From positions 1 through 64,000 of the forward strand of contig CAZMZP010000003.1 in assembly GCA_964570935.1 (NCBI GenBank): DNA of 64,000 nucleotides. The letters are read 5' to 3'. The DNA comes from JAFGJU01 sp964570935 (GTDB taxonomy: Bacteria; Eisenbacteria; RBG-16-71-46; JAFGJU01). The position numbers and the translations under genes are program-made. A model generated the notes under the pieces. That model worked only from the letters and a program-made list of their open reading frames with translations, was not told where the DNA came from and searched no databases. Position 1 is the first letter of the stretch. Each line of letters starts with the position of its first letter. Positions 52,756 to 62,080 of the stretch are shown here, piece after piece.

Positions 52756-53711
52756 GCGGCTCCGAATCTTCTCAGCACAGAAACGGCCTTCTTCCCGAGA
52801 GCGAACAGCCTGTTGTTGAGGAGGATGCGATTGGTGAAGAAACTGTATCTTGTTAGGTGGTTCATGAGCCTCACTGTCCACTCGGACCTGGCGGGCTCCA
52901 CCCGGACTGACTGGACCGCCTCCCCCGCGAGTTCAATGTCCTTCTCGTGGAAGTTCCCGAGTCCCCTCCCGGCCGCCAGCGCGACGTGTCTGCATTTTCC
53001 GGGGTCCAGCCCCGCGGTCCGCATGGCCGTGGCGTCGAGCGCCACCGGGTCTGAGCTCCCGAGCAGCAGGTCGAGCCTCACTCCTCGTCCGTTGACCGGG
53101 CCCCGCCCCTCCATGCACAGCACGCCGTCCATGAGGCAGACGGAGGGCTTCAAGAGCGCGTTCAAGTCCACTATGAGCTCGTCCAGCCGCTTGTGGAGCA
53201 GGATCCTGTCGTGCCTCGGAATGCAGCCCCACTGATTCTTGAGGGCGCCGGTGAAATAGGTCAGTCCGTGAGTCTTCAGCTTGGGCAGCGTCACGAAGAC
53301 GTCGCAGTGCAGGAGCTCCGACGGGAGCTCGAACCCCCGCAGAGCGGCCACGTCGACCGGTTCGGTCCGCGCCCTGGAGAAGTTCACCCAGCGCGCGCCG
53401 TGCCTCTTCACGACCTCCGCGTAACCCGAGGCCTCGAAGCACTCGTCAACCGAGAAACGCGTGCCGTCCGACTCTCCGACGATTATCCGGTCGGTTCGTT
53501 CCCCGAGCACCTTGAGGACGGCGTCCAGGACCTCCGCGGACGTGTTGGAGAACGGAGCCTTGTCCTTCCCGGGCCAGGACAGGTTCGGCTTGACGACTAC
53601 CGACGCGCCTCGCGGCACCCGCGTCTCCCAGTCCAGCTCGCGAAAGAGGCCCCTCACGCAATGCTCGACAGAATTCGAACGTGTCGAGAAGATTGCGACC
53701 TTACTCTTCAA
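52752..53711 (-). CDS. DUF362 domain-containing protein
   Basis: 319 residues. VVVKPNLSWPGKDKAPFSNTSAEVLDAVLKVL, IIVGESDG, LPKLKTHGLTYFTGALKN-QWGCIP and LDATAMRTAGLDP are typical DUF362. Many DUF362 proteins carry a ferredoxin domain; this one does not. Biochemical role is unknown, and its place between two glycosyltransferase genes links it to polymer synthesis. TTG start at 53711 behind GGGGGGAAG, overlapping the previous stop (TTGA). Confidence 0.8.
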   Translation of the reverse strand: MKSKVAIFSTRSNSVEHCVRGLFRELDWETRVPRGASVVVKPNLSWPGKDKAPFSNTSAEVLDAVLKVLGERTDRIIVGESDGTRFSVDECFEASGYAEVVKRHGARWVNFSRARTEPVDVAALRGFELPSELLHCDVFVTLPKLKTHGLTYFTGALKNQWGCIPRHDRILLHKRLDELIVDLNALLKPSVCLMDGVLCMEGRGPVNGRGVRLDLLLGSSDPVALDATAMRTAGLDPGKCRHVALAAGRGLGNFHEKDIELAGEAVQSVRVEPARSEWTVRLMNHLTRYSFFTNRILLNNRLFALGKKAVSVLRRFGAA

Positions 53712-54940
53712 ACTCTTCCCCCCAAGACCGAAGCATACAGAGAAACAACTTCTTCAACAAGCTGATTCCAGTCGTACCGCCTCACTCGCGCGAGGCCCTC
53801 CGAGGCCAGGCGAGACCGCAGATCCTCACTGCCTGCCAGTTCGAGCATTGCCCCGGACAGCGCCGCGGCGTCCCTCGGGGGCACCAGCAGGGCGTTCGCC
53901 CCGTGCTCCAGCGTCCCCTCCACGCCCGGAATCCGCGTGGCCACGATCGGCAGGCCGGATGCCATGGCCTCGAGGAACACTATCCCCTGCCCCTCCCACA
54001 ACGACGGAAGGACGAAGGCGTCCGCGGCGGCGAACTCCTTCTTCAGGCTCGTCCTGTCGAGTCTGCCGGGGAACCTCACAGAATCGGAGACACCGAGTTC
54101 GCGCGCCTTCGCCTTCAGCCGGACGAAGTGCGGGCCGTCCCCGACGATGGTGAGACTGACCCTGGCTCGACCGGGCGAGTGTGCGGCGCCCGGTGTTCCC
54201 AGCCCGGCGACTTCGTCCCGTGCGAGCGCTCCCCCCACATCCAGCTGCGCGCAAGCCTCCAGCAGGTACTCCAGACCCTTCCGCGCCTGCATGAACGCGA
54301 CGCAGAGACACCGGAGTTCGCCGTCTCCGCGGAGCGGCCGCGGAGCGGCCGGCGCAAATTCCGAAAGCCGGATTCCGTTCGGGATGACTACTGTCTTGTC
54401 CAGCAGGCCGCGGCCGTAGCGGGACACCTCGCTGCGCGCCAGCCGGCTCACGGCGATGATGGCGGACGCCTTTCTGTAGCAAAGAAGGTCCAAAAGGGAC
54501 AGCGCCGGATACACCGTGTACTTGCCGACCGCTTCCCTGGGAGTGAGCCTGTTCAGGGGACTCAGCGCCAGCAGCTCACCGTAGTGCGTGCCGTGAGCCG
54601 TCTCGACCATCGGAGCGCCGCCCAGAGAACGCCGCCCCGCGAACGCGCACGGCCCGAAGTGCGAATGGACGATGTCGAAGTCAAACGTGCGCCGGATGCT
54701 CCGGAGGCAGCGCGGGACTTTGGCGGCGAACGACAGGAGTTTGAGCCCGGCGGCGTCCGAGATCGTCGTCGTGAAATGGGTGACGCCGTCCGACCTGCTC
54801 TCACTCTCGCTCGGCCCGGGTGAAAGCACGGCGCACTGGACGCCGCGGTCCACCAGGCACCTGGCGAGGTTGAAGACGTGGGAGCCCACACCTCCGAAAC
54901 TGTGAGGTGGGTACTCCAGCGAGACCAGCAGCGGTTTCAT
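53708..54940 (-). CDS. Glycosyltransferase family 4 protein
   Basis: 410 residues, GT-B fold. The acceptor domain begins LLVSLEYPPHSFGGVGSHVFNLA; the donor domain has SLTIVGDGPHFVRLKAKA, VRFPGRLD, and the EX7E region FVLPSLWEGQGIVFLEAMASGLPIVAT. The substrate cannot be read. It overlaps both neighbours by four bases (ATGA before, TTGA after), so translation is probably coupled. Confidence 0.9.
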   Translation of the reverse strand: MKPLLVSLEYPPHSFGGVGSHVFNLARCLVDRGVQCAVLSPGPSESESRSDGVTHFTTTISDAAGLKLLSFAAKVPRCLRSIRRTFDFDIVHSHFGPCAFAGRRSLGGAPMVETAHGTHYGELLALSPLNRLTPREAVGKYTVYPALSLLDLLCYRKASAIIAVSRLARSEVSRYGRGLLDKTVVIPNGIRLSEFAPAAPRPLRGDGELRCLCVAFMQARKGLEYLLEACAQLDVGGALARDEVAGLGTPGAAHSPGRARVSLTIVGDGPHFVRLKAKARELGVSDSVRFPGRLDRTSLKKEFAAADAFVLPSLWEGQGIVFLEAMASGLPIVATRIPGVEGTLEHGANALLVPPRDAAALSGAMLELAGSEDLRSRLASEGLARVRRYDWNQLVEEVVSLYASVLGGRV

Positions 54941-56106
54941 CGCGGTCCACCTCGTCGTGAGAGGACGCGCTCGTAGACTTCCAGGGTCTCGGCCGCCATT
55001 CTGTCCGCGGAGAAGCAGACCCGCAGTCTTTCGCGGCCGGCCAGGCCCATGCGGGCCGCGGCCTCGGGGTTGGCCAGCAGCCTCGCGACGGCGCTGGCCA
55101 GAGCCGCGTCATCCTCCGGCGGCACCACCAGGCCCGTTTCGCCGTCAATCACCACTTCGCACGAGACCGTCGTCGTCACGACCGGCCTGGCCAGCAGCAT
55201 CGCTTCCAGGAGGGCGTACGGCATGCCCTCCCACAGGCTCGGGAGCACGAACACGTCAGAGACTGAAACGAGCTCCAGGACGTCCTCCCTGTAGCCGGCG
55301 AACACCACGCTCGCGGCCACACCCGATCGCGCCGCCAGGTCCTTGAGCTCCACCTCCAGCTCCCCCTCTCCGGCCACGAGCAACACGGCGCCGGGGATCT
55401 CCTCCAGCACCCTCTTCATGGCGATCACAAGATACCGGATGCCCTTCTGGGGGCTGAGCCGCGCCGCCGTCACGACGAGCCCGGCCGAGGGGTCTATGCC
55501 GAGCCCGCGCGTCAAGCTCTCCCTGTCGCCGCGCGGCGTGGACGCGGTTCCGATCCCGTTGGCAATGAATTTCACTCTGTCGGGGTGCTTGCCGAAGCCT
55601 TCCACCAGGAATCTCGCGTCGGACTTCGAGACGGCGATGGTGAAGTCCACGACCGTCGCCCGCGCTTTCTCGGCCAGGAGCAGAAACAAGCCCGGCTTCT
55701 GGATTCCGGCGGACTGCGGGCCGATGAGATGGTAAGTCATCAGGACCGCGGGCACGGCCGCGAGCTTTGCGGCCAGGCACGCTATGCGCTCGGGATGCGC
55801 GTGGACCACGTCGAAGGAGCCCTTCCTGAAGAATCGGACCAGGCGGAGGAGCAGCAGAGGGTCGAACCGCGCCCTGCGCCCGAACACGTGCACGCTTATC
55901 CCCACCTCCCTGAGTCTGTCCACGAGCGCTCCCTCCGAGAACACCACGACCGTGACGTCGGCCTTCCCGGGAGACAGCGCCCTGGCCATCTCCAGCACGT
56001 GGCGCTCGGTGCCGGCCAGCCTGGACCTGCCCACGACGAGCGCCACCCTGAGCGGCCGGACACTAGGTTCGGAGCGTTTCATCTGCGCACGTTTCTCCTG
56101 CACCAT
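54937..56106 (-). CDS. Glycosyltransferase family 4 protein
   Basis: 389 residues from the ATG at 56106 (GAGGTC upstream, two bases after the FkbM stop). An alternative ATG is at 56082. The frame is open far upstream inside the FkbM gene, but that part reads as noise. Acceptor domain: RVALVVGRSRLAGTERHVLEMARAL. Donor domain: RLSPQKGIRYLVIAMKRV, LLVAGEGELEVEL, and FVLPSLWEGMPYALLEAMLLARPVVTT. Substrate unknown. Confidence 0.9.
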   Translation of the reverse strand: MVQEKRAQMKRSEPSVRPLRVALVVGRSRLAGTERHVLEMARALSPGKADVTVVVFSEGALVDRLREVGISVHVFGRRARFDPLLLLRLVRFFRKGSFDVVHAHPERIACLAAKLAAVPAVLMTYHLIGPQSAGIQKPGLFLLLAEKARATVVDFTIAVSKSDARFLVEGFGKHPDRVKFIANGIGTASTPRGDRESLTRGLGIDPSAGLVVTAARLSPQKGIRYLVIAMKRVLEEIPGAVLLVAGEGELEVELKDLAARSGVAASVVFAGYREDVLELVSVSDVFVLPSLWEGMPYALLEAMLLARPVVTTTVSCEVVIDGETGLVVPPEDDAALASAVARLLANPEAAARMGLAGRERLRVCFSADRMAAETLEVYERVLSRRGGPR

Positions 56107-56108
56107 TG

Positions 56109-57008
56109 TCAGACCTCGCGCCCCAGAACGGAGAACGCGCGGGCGGTCCGCACCCGTTCGGTGACAAGCTCGAGGTTTCTCACGTATATGGCGTTGACCG
56201 CGGAGGAACCCTCGCGCGAGACCTCCACGAGCCGCCTGTCGAACGGAAGATACGAAAACGTCCTGAACCCGTGGTCCAGCATGCGGCGGTGCAGCGCGGC
56301 TTCGTCGAAGCCGTACGCGGCGCCGGCGCCGTTCAGCTCCATTATGACCGCGAACAGTTCGTCCCGGCCCAGCACCCTGTCCGCCCCGGACACCACTTCG
56401 GTCTCGTATCCCTCCACGTCTATCTTCACGACGGCGGGCCGGCATTCTCCCGCGATCTCGTCCAAAGTCTTCACCGGCACCCGGATGAGCCCGGCGTCGG
56501 AGTCGCCCGCGAGCGCCACGCGGTTCACCGTGTCGAGCGTCGACGTGAACGACGCCGTCCCCGGCCTCGCTCCAACAGCCAGATTGAAACACCGCACCTT
56601 CGGCCGCACGCGGTTCAGGGCCACGTTGTCGCACAGGCTCTCGAACGCCGACGGCACGGGCTCGATTGCCAGGCAGTCGGCGCCCGCTACCGCCGAGGCC
56701 AGGACGGTGTACGAACCCACGTTCGCGCCGGCGTCGATGAACGTGTCACCGGGTCTCAATGCATGGAGCACGAATGACATCTCCTCGAAATCGTGCAGGC
56801 CGGCGTACACGTTGCCGGTGGCGCCCGCCATGCCGGGCCGCACGAGCAGCCTGGAGCCGCCCACGAAGTCCACGACCACGGGGCCCGGAGCCAGCCTGCT
56901 TCCGAGCTGCCAGCGCGCGAGACGAACGAGCGCCCGCGCCCGTTGTTCTCTGTTGAGGGGGTGGTTCCAGACGAAACGAAGCACGCCCGGCAGGTCACGC
57001 AGCTTCAT
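56109..57008 (-). CDS. FkbM-family methyltransferase
   Basis: 299 residues. SAM-binding core DTFIDAGANVGSYTVLAS, CLAIEPVPSAFESLCDNVALN and VVKIDVEGYETEVVSGA are the family marks. In polymer loci these methylate sugar hydroxyl groups. ATG at 57008, overlapping the previous glycosyltransferase gene by 14 bases. Confidence 0.9.
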   Translation of the reverse strand: MKLRDLPGVLRFVWNHPLNREQRARALVRLARWQLGSRLAPGPVVVDFVGGSRLLVRPGMAGATGNVYAGLHDFEEMSFVLHALRPGDTFIDAGANVGSYTVLASAVAGADCLAIEPVPSAFESLCDNVALNRVRPKVRCFNLAVGARPGTASFTSTLDTVNRVALAGDSDAGLIRVPVKTLDEIAGECRPAVVKIDVEGYETEVVSGADRVLGRDELFAVIMELNGAGAAYGFDEAALHRRMLDHGFRTFSYLPFDRRLVEVSREGSSAVNAIYVRNLELVTERVRTARAFSVLGREV

Positions 57009-58137
57009 GACGCTCCTTTTCCAGCAGCCGCAGGTAAAGCCGCTCTGTTTGCCGCACGGTGTCCTCGAACCTGAATTCTCTCAGCACTTTCTCGCGAGCT
57101 CTGGCGGCAAACGTCCTGGCGGCGCCCTCGTCCATGAGCAAACCTTCTATCAGCGTCGCGAGCTGCTCGTGGTTTTCGCTCTCGAACAGAAGTCCGTTCA
57201 CTCCGTCGGTGACCAGCTCCGGCACACCGCCCACGTTGGACGCCACGACGGGCGCGCCGGCCGCCATAGCCTCCAGGAGCACCGTGGGGAACCCCTCGGA
57301 CCGGGAGGAGCAGACGAACACCGCGGACCGCAGCAGCGCGTCCGACATGGACGGGACGTGCCCCGGGAACTTGATGCGTTCGGCGAGACCCATCCTCACG
57401 GCCCGCTCCGCCAGCTCCGCGCGCATCGGGCCCTCACCTATCAACACAAAGCTCACTGACGGACGCCGCTTCGCCAGGCTCGCCGCGGCTTCGAAGAAGA
57501 CGTCCGGTCCCTTGATGGGATGGAGCCTCCCGGCGTAGGCCACGACGGGCCCGGAGCCGAAAAGTCCGTCCATCGCGGCCGACCCCGTCCCCGCTCGAGC
57601 AGCCGTCGCGCCCTCCGGCCTGAGCCCTATGTGGATTGCCGAAACCCGGTCCTGGCGATGGGAAGTCAGAGCTCGCCTGTGCCGGCGGCAGGTCTCGCAG
57701 TTCGCTATCACGTGTCTGACCCTCAGCCGGGAGAGTCTGAGAAGCGCGCGCGAGGCGCGGCCCTCGGGCACTATTACGTCGTGCTGGCTCGCCACAAGCA
57801 CCGGTTTCCAGACGAACATCGAGGCCAGCGCAGCCAGGATCTCCGGCCTGTAGTAGACGGTCTGCACCAGGTCGGCCTTCTCTCTGGACATGAGTCTGGC
57901 CAGTCCGAACACAGTTGACGCCGTGGAGAAGACCGAGCCCAGCCGCCAGTTCAGAGTCACGACCCGGACGCCGGCGGCCTCGAGCCGTTCGGCCAGCCTG
58001 CCCTTCTCGACCAGGCAGCAGACGACGGGCCTGAACTTCGTCTTGTCCAGGCCCAGAACCAGGTCCTTGAGGAAGTTCTCGGACCCTCCCACGTTCAGGG
58101 ACTCGACGACGAACAGAATGTTGTGAGGTTCAGTCAT
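56995..58137 (-). CDS. Glycosyltransferase family 4 protein
   Basis: 380 residues from the ATG at 58137 (MTEPHNILFVVESLNVGGSE); the open frame continues upstream through intergenic and wzy sequence and is not coding there. Donor domain: YAGRLHPIKGPDVFFEAAASL, FVLIGEGPMRAELAE, KFPGHVPSMSDALLRSAVFV, and the EX7E motif SRSEGFPTVLLEAMAAGAPVVAS. Sugar specificity unknown. Gap to the polymerase gene is 35 bases. Confidence 0.9.
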   Translation of the reverse strand: MTEPHNILFVVESLNVGGSENFLKDLVLGLDKTKFRPVVCCLVEKGRLAERLEAAGVRVVTLNWRLGSVFSTASTVFGLARLMSREKADLVQTVYYRPEILAALASMFVWKPVLVASQHDVIVPEGRASRALLRLSRLRVRHVIANCETCRRHRRALTSHRQDRVSAIHIGLRPEGATAARAGTGSAAMDGLFGSGPVVAYAGRLHPIKGPDVFFEAAASLAKRRPSVSFVLIGEGPMRAELAERAVRMGLAERIKFPGHVPSMSDALLRSAVFVCSSRSEGFPTVLLEAMAAGAPVVASNVGGVPELVTDGVNGLLFESENHEQLATLIEGLLMDEGAARTFAARAREKVLREFRFEDTVRQTERLYLRLLEKERHEAA

Positions 58138-58172
58138 GCCTTGTTCACCAGGGTGCTGCCGGCTCCGCCGGC

Positions 58173-59528
58173 TCAAGAAGCGGCCGGGAGCGCGGCGCCT
58201 TCCTTTCGCGCGGCCTGGAGCAGGAAGACGGACGCGGCCGGCATGAACCAGAAACTCTGATTGAGCTGGATGCTCGTCAGAAGTCCGCAGACCAAGAAGG
58301 CAAGGTAGGACATTTGATAGGCGCGGGCAAGATAGAAAACGGCAGAACCGGCCCGCGCGGTCCTCTCGGCGCGCCGCATCAGGCTGAAGGTGGCCGCGAT
58401 GACGAACACCATCCCGGCGACCCCCAGGAGCCCGCTTTCGGCCGCGACGTGCAGATACATGTTGTGGGCGACCAGCGACCAGAGGATGTCGCCGTACTCG
58501 GTGGACTTGTCCAGGTACGCCCCCAGGCCCACTCCAGTGACCGGATTCTCCGAGAACATCGTCACGCCGGCGCGCATCGCGCCCGAGCGCAGGTACGAGG
58601 AGTAGTCTCCCGTGAGGAATCCGCCTCCCGCGAGTCTGAGCCAGAAGCCTGCGGGTATCAGAAGGGGCAGAAGGACGATGAAGGCGGCCACGCCGGCTTT
58701 CACCCACGCCCGGCGCCTCTCGCGTACGGCTATCGCGACCAGCACAACGACCATCGAGATGAGGCCGGTTCGCGCCAGAGTTGTGAAGTTGGCCGCTATG
58801 AGCGCGAGCGTCACCGCGGCGAGGACGAACCGCAGCGCCTTCTTCCTCGTTAACGCCATCGTGTAGGCCGCGATGGGCATCGCCGTCACCATGATTATGG
58901 CCAACTCATTCGCGTTGCCGGCGAGCCCCGACGCCCGGTAGGCCACGCCCAGCTGAACGAGCACGTTTCCCTGGGAGAAGGCCCAGAGCGCCAGGAACGC
59001 GCCCAGGCCCGCGCCGGCCACGAGCGAGCAGCTCACGAAAACCGCGCTCCTCGTGTCCCGCACCAGGTTCACCAGCACAAGATACAAGAGAAGGGACTTG
59101 GCGATGATAATAAGCGCCGGCCCGCTGGACTCCGGATTGGGAGAGAGCATGACTGACAGCAGTAGCGTCAGGACGTAAACGAGAAGCGCCAGGTCCACTC
59201 TGGTGCCGGACACGGTGGAGTCAGACGTCAGCAGCGCCCTCAGGACCATCGCCAGCGCCGCCAGGACCAGGACCACGGAATACAGCCCCGGAACGTAGGC
59301 GGAAGACACGTTCCCGTATGCCAGAAAGGTGAGAAGGCAGGTCGCCATAAGCGGGTGCAGTGTGACTGCCGCGGCCGCCCCGATTCCCGCCAGAGCCAGG
59401 ACCAGGATCAGAAGCACTCTCACCCGGGCCGCGGCCATGATGAGCGCGGCCGTGAGCAGCACGGCCAGCGAAAGACCCCGTTCCAGCGCCGCGCGGCCGG
59501 AGACGTTTGTCCTGGCGACGTCCGGCAT
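58173..59528 (-). CDS. wzy: O-antigen ligase/polymerase-like membrane protein (Wzy)
   Basis: 451 residues, about 12 hydrophobic segments, starting at the ATG at 59528 that overlaps the flippase stop (TGATG). The periplasmic loop signature GLAGNANELAIIMV and the later SENPVTGVGLGAYLDKS followed by VAHNMYLHVAAESGLLGV match the Wzy_C/O-antigen ligase family. It would polymerise repeat units in the periplasm. The upstream part of the open frame (before 59528) lies within wzx and is not coding. Confidence 0.85.
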   Translation of the reverse strand: MPDVARTNVSGRAALERGLSLAVLLTAALIMAAARVRVLLILVLALAGIGAAAAVTLHPLMATCLLTFLAYGNVSSAYVPGLYSVVLVLAALAMVLRALLTSDSTVSGTRVDLALLVYVLTLLLSVMLSPNPESSGPALIIIAKSLLLYLVLVNLVRDTRSAVFVSCSLVAGAGLGAFLALWAFSQGNVLVQLGVAYRASGLAGNANELAIIMVTAMPIAAYTMALTRKKALRFVLAAVTLALIAANFTTLARTGLISMVVVLVAIAVRERRRAWVKAGVAAFIVLLPLLIPAGFWLRLAGGGFLTGDYSSYLRSGAMRAGVTMFSENPVTGVGLGAYLDKSTEYGDILWSLVAHNMYLHVAAESGLLGVAGMVFVIAATFSLMRRAERTARAGSAVFYLARAYQMSYLAFLVCGLLTSIQLNQSFWFMPAASVFLLQAARKEGAALPAAS

Positions 59529-61024
59529 CAACCCGCCTCTCTGAATCCCTTTATGAGCGCCAGCTTCTCCCTGGCGACAGTGAGCGCCGCCCTGGCCTCG
59601 TCCCGACTGACCGAGAATCGCGCCCAGAGCCCTATCAACACCAGGCCGGGAAGCAGGAACACTGGCCTGTCCGGGGGCATGACGCCGCAGACCAAGACCA
59701 GGCCGAGCGACATCGCCAGAAGCCGCCTCAACGGTCCTCCGAACGAGAAGCCGATGCTCCTGCGCGCATAGCCGTAGTTGAGCACACAGTGTATCAAATA
59801 GGCGACGCAGTGGGCAATCGGCGCGGCCAGCAGAAGGAGCGCCGGGTCGCCGAAATCGCCCAGCCTCGAGAGCAGGAGCAGAAACGCGGCCATCAACGAC
59901 ACGTTCATGACGACGTCCAACCCGACCCACGTCCGGAGCCTGCCCTGAGGCAGCATCCATATCCCCAGCATCCAGGCAACCGCCCTGAGGAAGTCGGCGA
60001 CGAACTGCGCGGGCAGCAGCCTCTCACCCTGCGCGAACTCCGGAGAAAACAGCAGCGGCACCAGCCAGTGCCTGGCCACGAGCATGACCGAAGCGCACGC
60101 GGTGACGAGCAGGACGGACAGTCGTATGGCGCTCCTCATCTCGTGAACGACGGAATCGCGTTCCTTGAGTTCGCTCAGTCTGGGAAAGGCGTAAGCCGAA
60201 ACCGAATTGAGTATGAGCATCAGGTACTGAAAGGATATTCCGAGCGCCACCTGGTAGATACCGTTCGCGTCAGGTCCCAGTGTCCTCATGACGATGCTCC
60301 GCACCGCCAGCAGGTTCACCCAGTAGAGCGCGCCCACGGCCAGACTGCTCACGCCGTAGGCAAGGAGCTCCCTGACGAGCGAGCGGTCGACGCCGGGACT
60401 TCCGCCGAATCCGGCGGCGGCGTACAACGGCCTGGCGACGATGCGGATGACGAGATAGCCCAGGGCGGCCGCGAGTACTATGTGGATCACGGCGCCCTTC
60501 CACCTGAGGAAATACACGAGCGGGACCAGAACGAGAAGGCCCGCGGCCGCGGCTGCGGCGTTCGATAGCGCGTACCGCCGCATGCTCTTCAGGCCCTGGA
60601 TCACCGCAAGATGGAAGCTGAACTGAACGAGCAGAGGCACGGCCAGCGCCGCCAGGGCGACCGCCCAGGAAAGCTCGTCGCTGCCGAACACGAGCGTTGC
60701 CAGCTGCTTCCTGAAGACGAGCGCCACGGCCAGCGCCACCGCGCTCGCCAACAACGTGGGCACGAGTCCGCTCGCCTTGAGCCGTGACAGTCCGTCCCGG
60801 TCCCCCCTGGAAGAGAACTCGGCTACGTACTTCGCCATTCCGACGCTGATTCCGAGTGACGCAAGAGAGCTCAGGATGTTGACGAGGTTCCCGACCTGCG
60901 CCAGGAGCCCCACGCCCGCCGTTCCGACAAGCACGGCCAGGAGCTTGTTCCTGAGCACCGCCGTCACTACCCCGAGCAGTGACGACGTCCCGACGAGCGC
61001 GGTCGAAGTCACAAGTCTCTTCAT
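59528..61024 (-). CDS. wzx: Polysaccharide flippase (Wzx/RfbX family)
   Basis: 498 residues with about 14 membrane helices, MATE/MOP superfamily. VLRNKLLAVLVGTAGVGLLAQVGN and the ISVGMAKYVAEF segment are typical of the first helices. It flips lipid-linked repeat units to the periplasmic side for Wzy. ATG at 61024 overlaps the preceding glycosyltransferase stop by four bases. Confidence 0.88.
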   Translation of the reverse strand: MKRLVTSTALVGTSSLLGVVTAVLRNKLLAVLVGTAGVGLLAQVGNLVNILSSLASLGISVGMAKYVAEFSSRGDRDGLSRLKASGLVPTLLASAVALAVALVFRKQLATLVFGSDELSWAVALAALAVPLLVQFSFHLAVIQGLKSMRRYALSNAAAAAAGLLVLVPLVYFLRWKGAVIHIVLAAALGYLVIRIVARPLYAAAGFGGSPGVDRSLVRELLAYGVSSLAVGALYWVNLLAVRSIVMRTLGPDANGIYQVALGISFQYLMLILNSVSAYAFPRLSELKERDSVVHEMRSAIRLSVLLVTACASVMLVARHWLVPLLFSPEFAQGERLLPAQFVADFLRAVAWMLGIWMLPQGRLRTWVGLDVVMNVSLMAAFLLLLSRLGDFGDPALLLLAAPIAHCVAYLIHCVLNYGYARRSIGFSFGGPLRRLLAMSLGLVLVCGVMPPDRPVFLLPGLVLIGLWARFSVSRDEARAALTVAREKLALIKGFREAG

Positions 61025-61965
61025 CCGCCGACTCCTCTCTTGAGGGCCTTGAGCGCCGCGGCAGGCCGCGGGCCCAGGAGAGAGAGGGCGTAGAAAGGAA
61101 GCGCCTCGACTCTGAGCGGGTCGTTTGCCAGCGCCTTCGCGTACAATCTGCGGGCGTCGCCCGCGCGCCCTGAGAAGAGATAGTTTCGGGCGAGCATGGA
61201 CGCCATTCTGGCTCTGCCCCTGGCGAGACCGGCGCGATTCTCCCGCGATTCCGGCGCGAGCTCGGCCTGGACGATGTCGAGAGCCCGCAGGGCGTCCTCG
61301 AACAGGGCCGCCTTGTCACCCGTCATTTCCTGGTGTCCGACCGTGTTCGTGCAGAGCCGCTCGCTCACGAACCCTACCCCGCCCCTCACGGACAGTCTCA
61401 ACCACAGGCACCAGTCTTCGGCCATCCTGAGCGACTCCTCGAACCCGCCGACGGAGCGCACCGCGTCAGTTTTCGCGAGCGCCGTCGAGAGCGCGATGAA
61501 GTTTCTTTGCAGGAGGGCGCTCAGCACGCGCCCGCTCGCGGGACGTTCGCGGCGGCTGTGCAGGTAAAGAAACCTGCCGCTCTCGTCCACGAAGCCCGTG
61601 TCCGTGTAGCAAAGGACGAGCTCCGGCTCCCGGAGCATCAGGCCGACCTGACGCTCCAGCTTCTCCGGAGCCCAGGTGTCGTCCGAATCCAGAAAAGCCA
61701 GGAATCTTCCGGAGGCCTCATCGATGGCGCTGTTTCTGACAGTGGATGGCCTGCCCTGGTGTTCCAGGCGCAGGACACGAACGCGAGAGTCGTATTTCTT
61801 CAGCCGCTCCTGCGTGTCGTCAGTGGAGCCGTCGTCCGCGACGACGACCTCTAAGTCTCTGTATGTTTGGCCGAACACGCTCTCCAGCGCGCGCTCGAGC
61901 AGGGCTCCGCGGTTGTACGTGGCCATGACTACGCTGACTTCGGGCATCGCTTTGAGGATCCCCAT
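61021..61965 (-). CDS. Glycosyltransferase family 2 protein
   Basis: 314 residues, GT-A fold: VSVVMATYNRGALLERALESV, VVVADDGSTDDT (nucleotide Asp), and FLDSDDTW (DxD metal motif), with MAEDWCLWLRL further on. The C-terminal 70 residues include a TPR-like helical stretch (YLFSGRAGDARRLYAKAL). ATG at 61965 or 61947; neither has a strong ribosome site. Substrate unknown. Confidence 0.88.
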   Translation of the reverse strand: MGILKAMPEVSVVMATYNRGALLERALESVFGQTYRDLEVVVADDGSTDDTQERLKKYDSRVRVLRLEHQGRPSTVRNSAIDEASGRFLAFLDSDDTWAPEKLERQVGLMLREPELVLCYTDTGFVDESGRFLYLHSRRERPASGRVLSALLQRNFIALSTALAKTDAVRSVGGFEESLRMAEDWCLWLRLSVRGGVGFVSERLCTNTVGHQEMTGDKAALFEDALRALDIVQAELAPESRENRAGLARGRARMASMLARNYLFSGRAGDARRLYAKALANDPLRVEALPFYALSLLGPRPAAALKALKRGVGG

Positions 61966-62080
61966 GGAATTCCGGCGCCCTGGCGCGGGCCGAGGAATCG
62001 AGATGCCGCCGTGCTTGACGCTGAGGACAGGAATGCGGGACTCCGCTCGCGGAGAGAGGATTCGCCCGGCTCCGCAGGCA

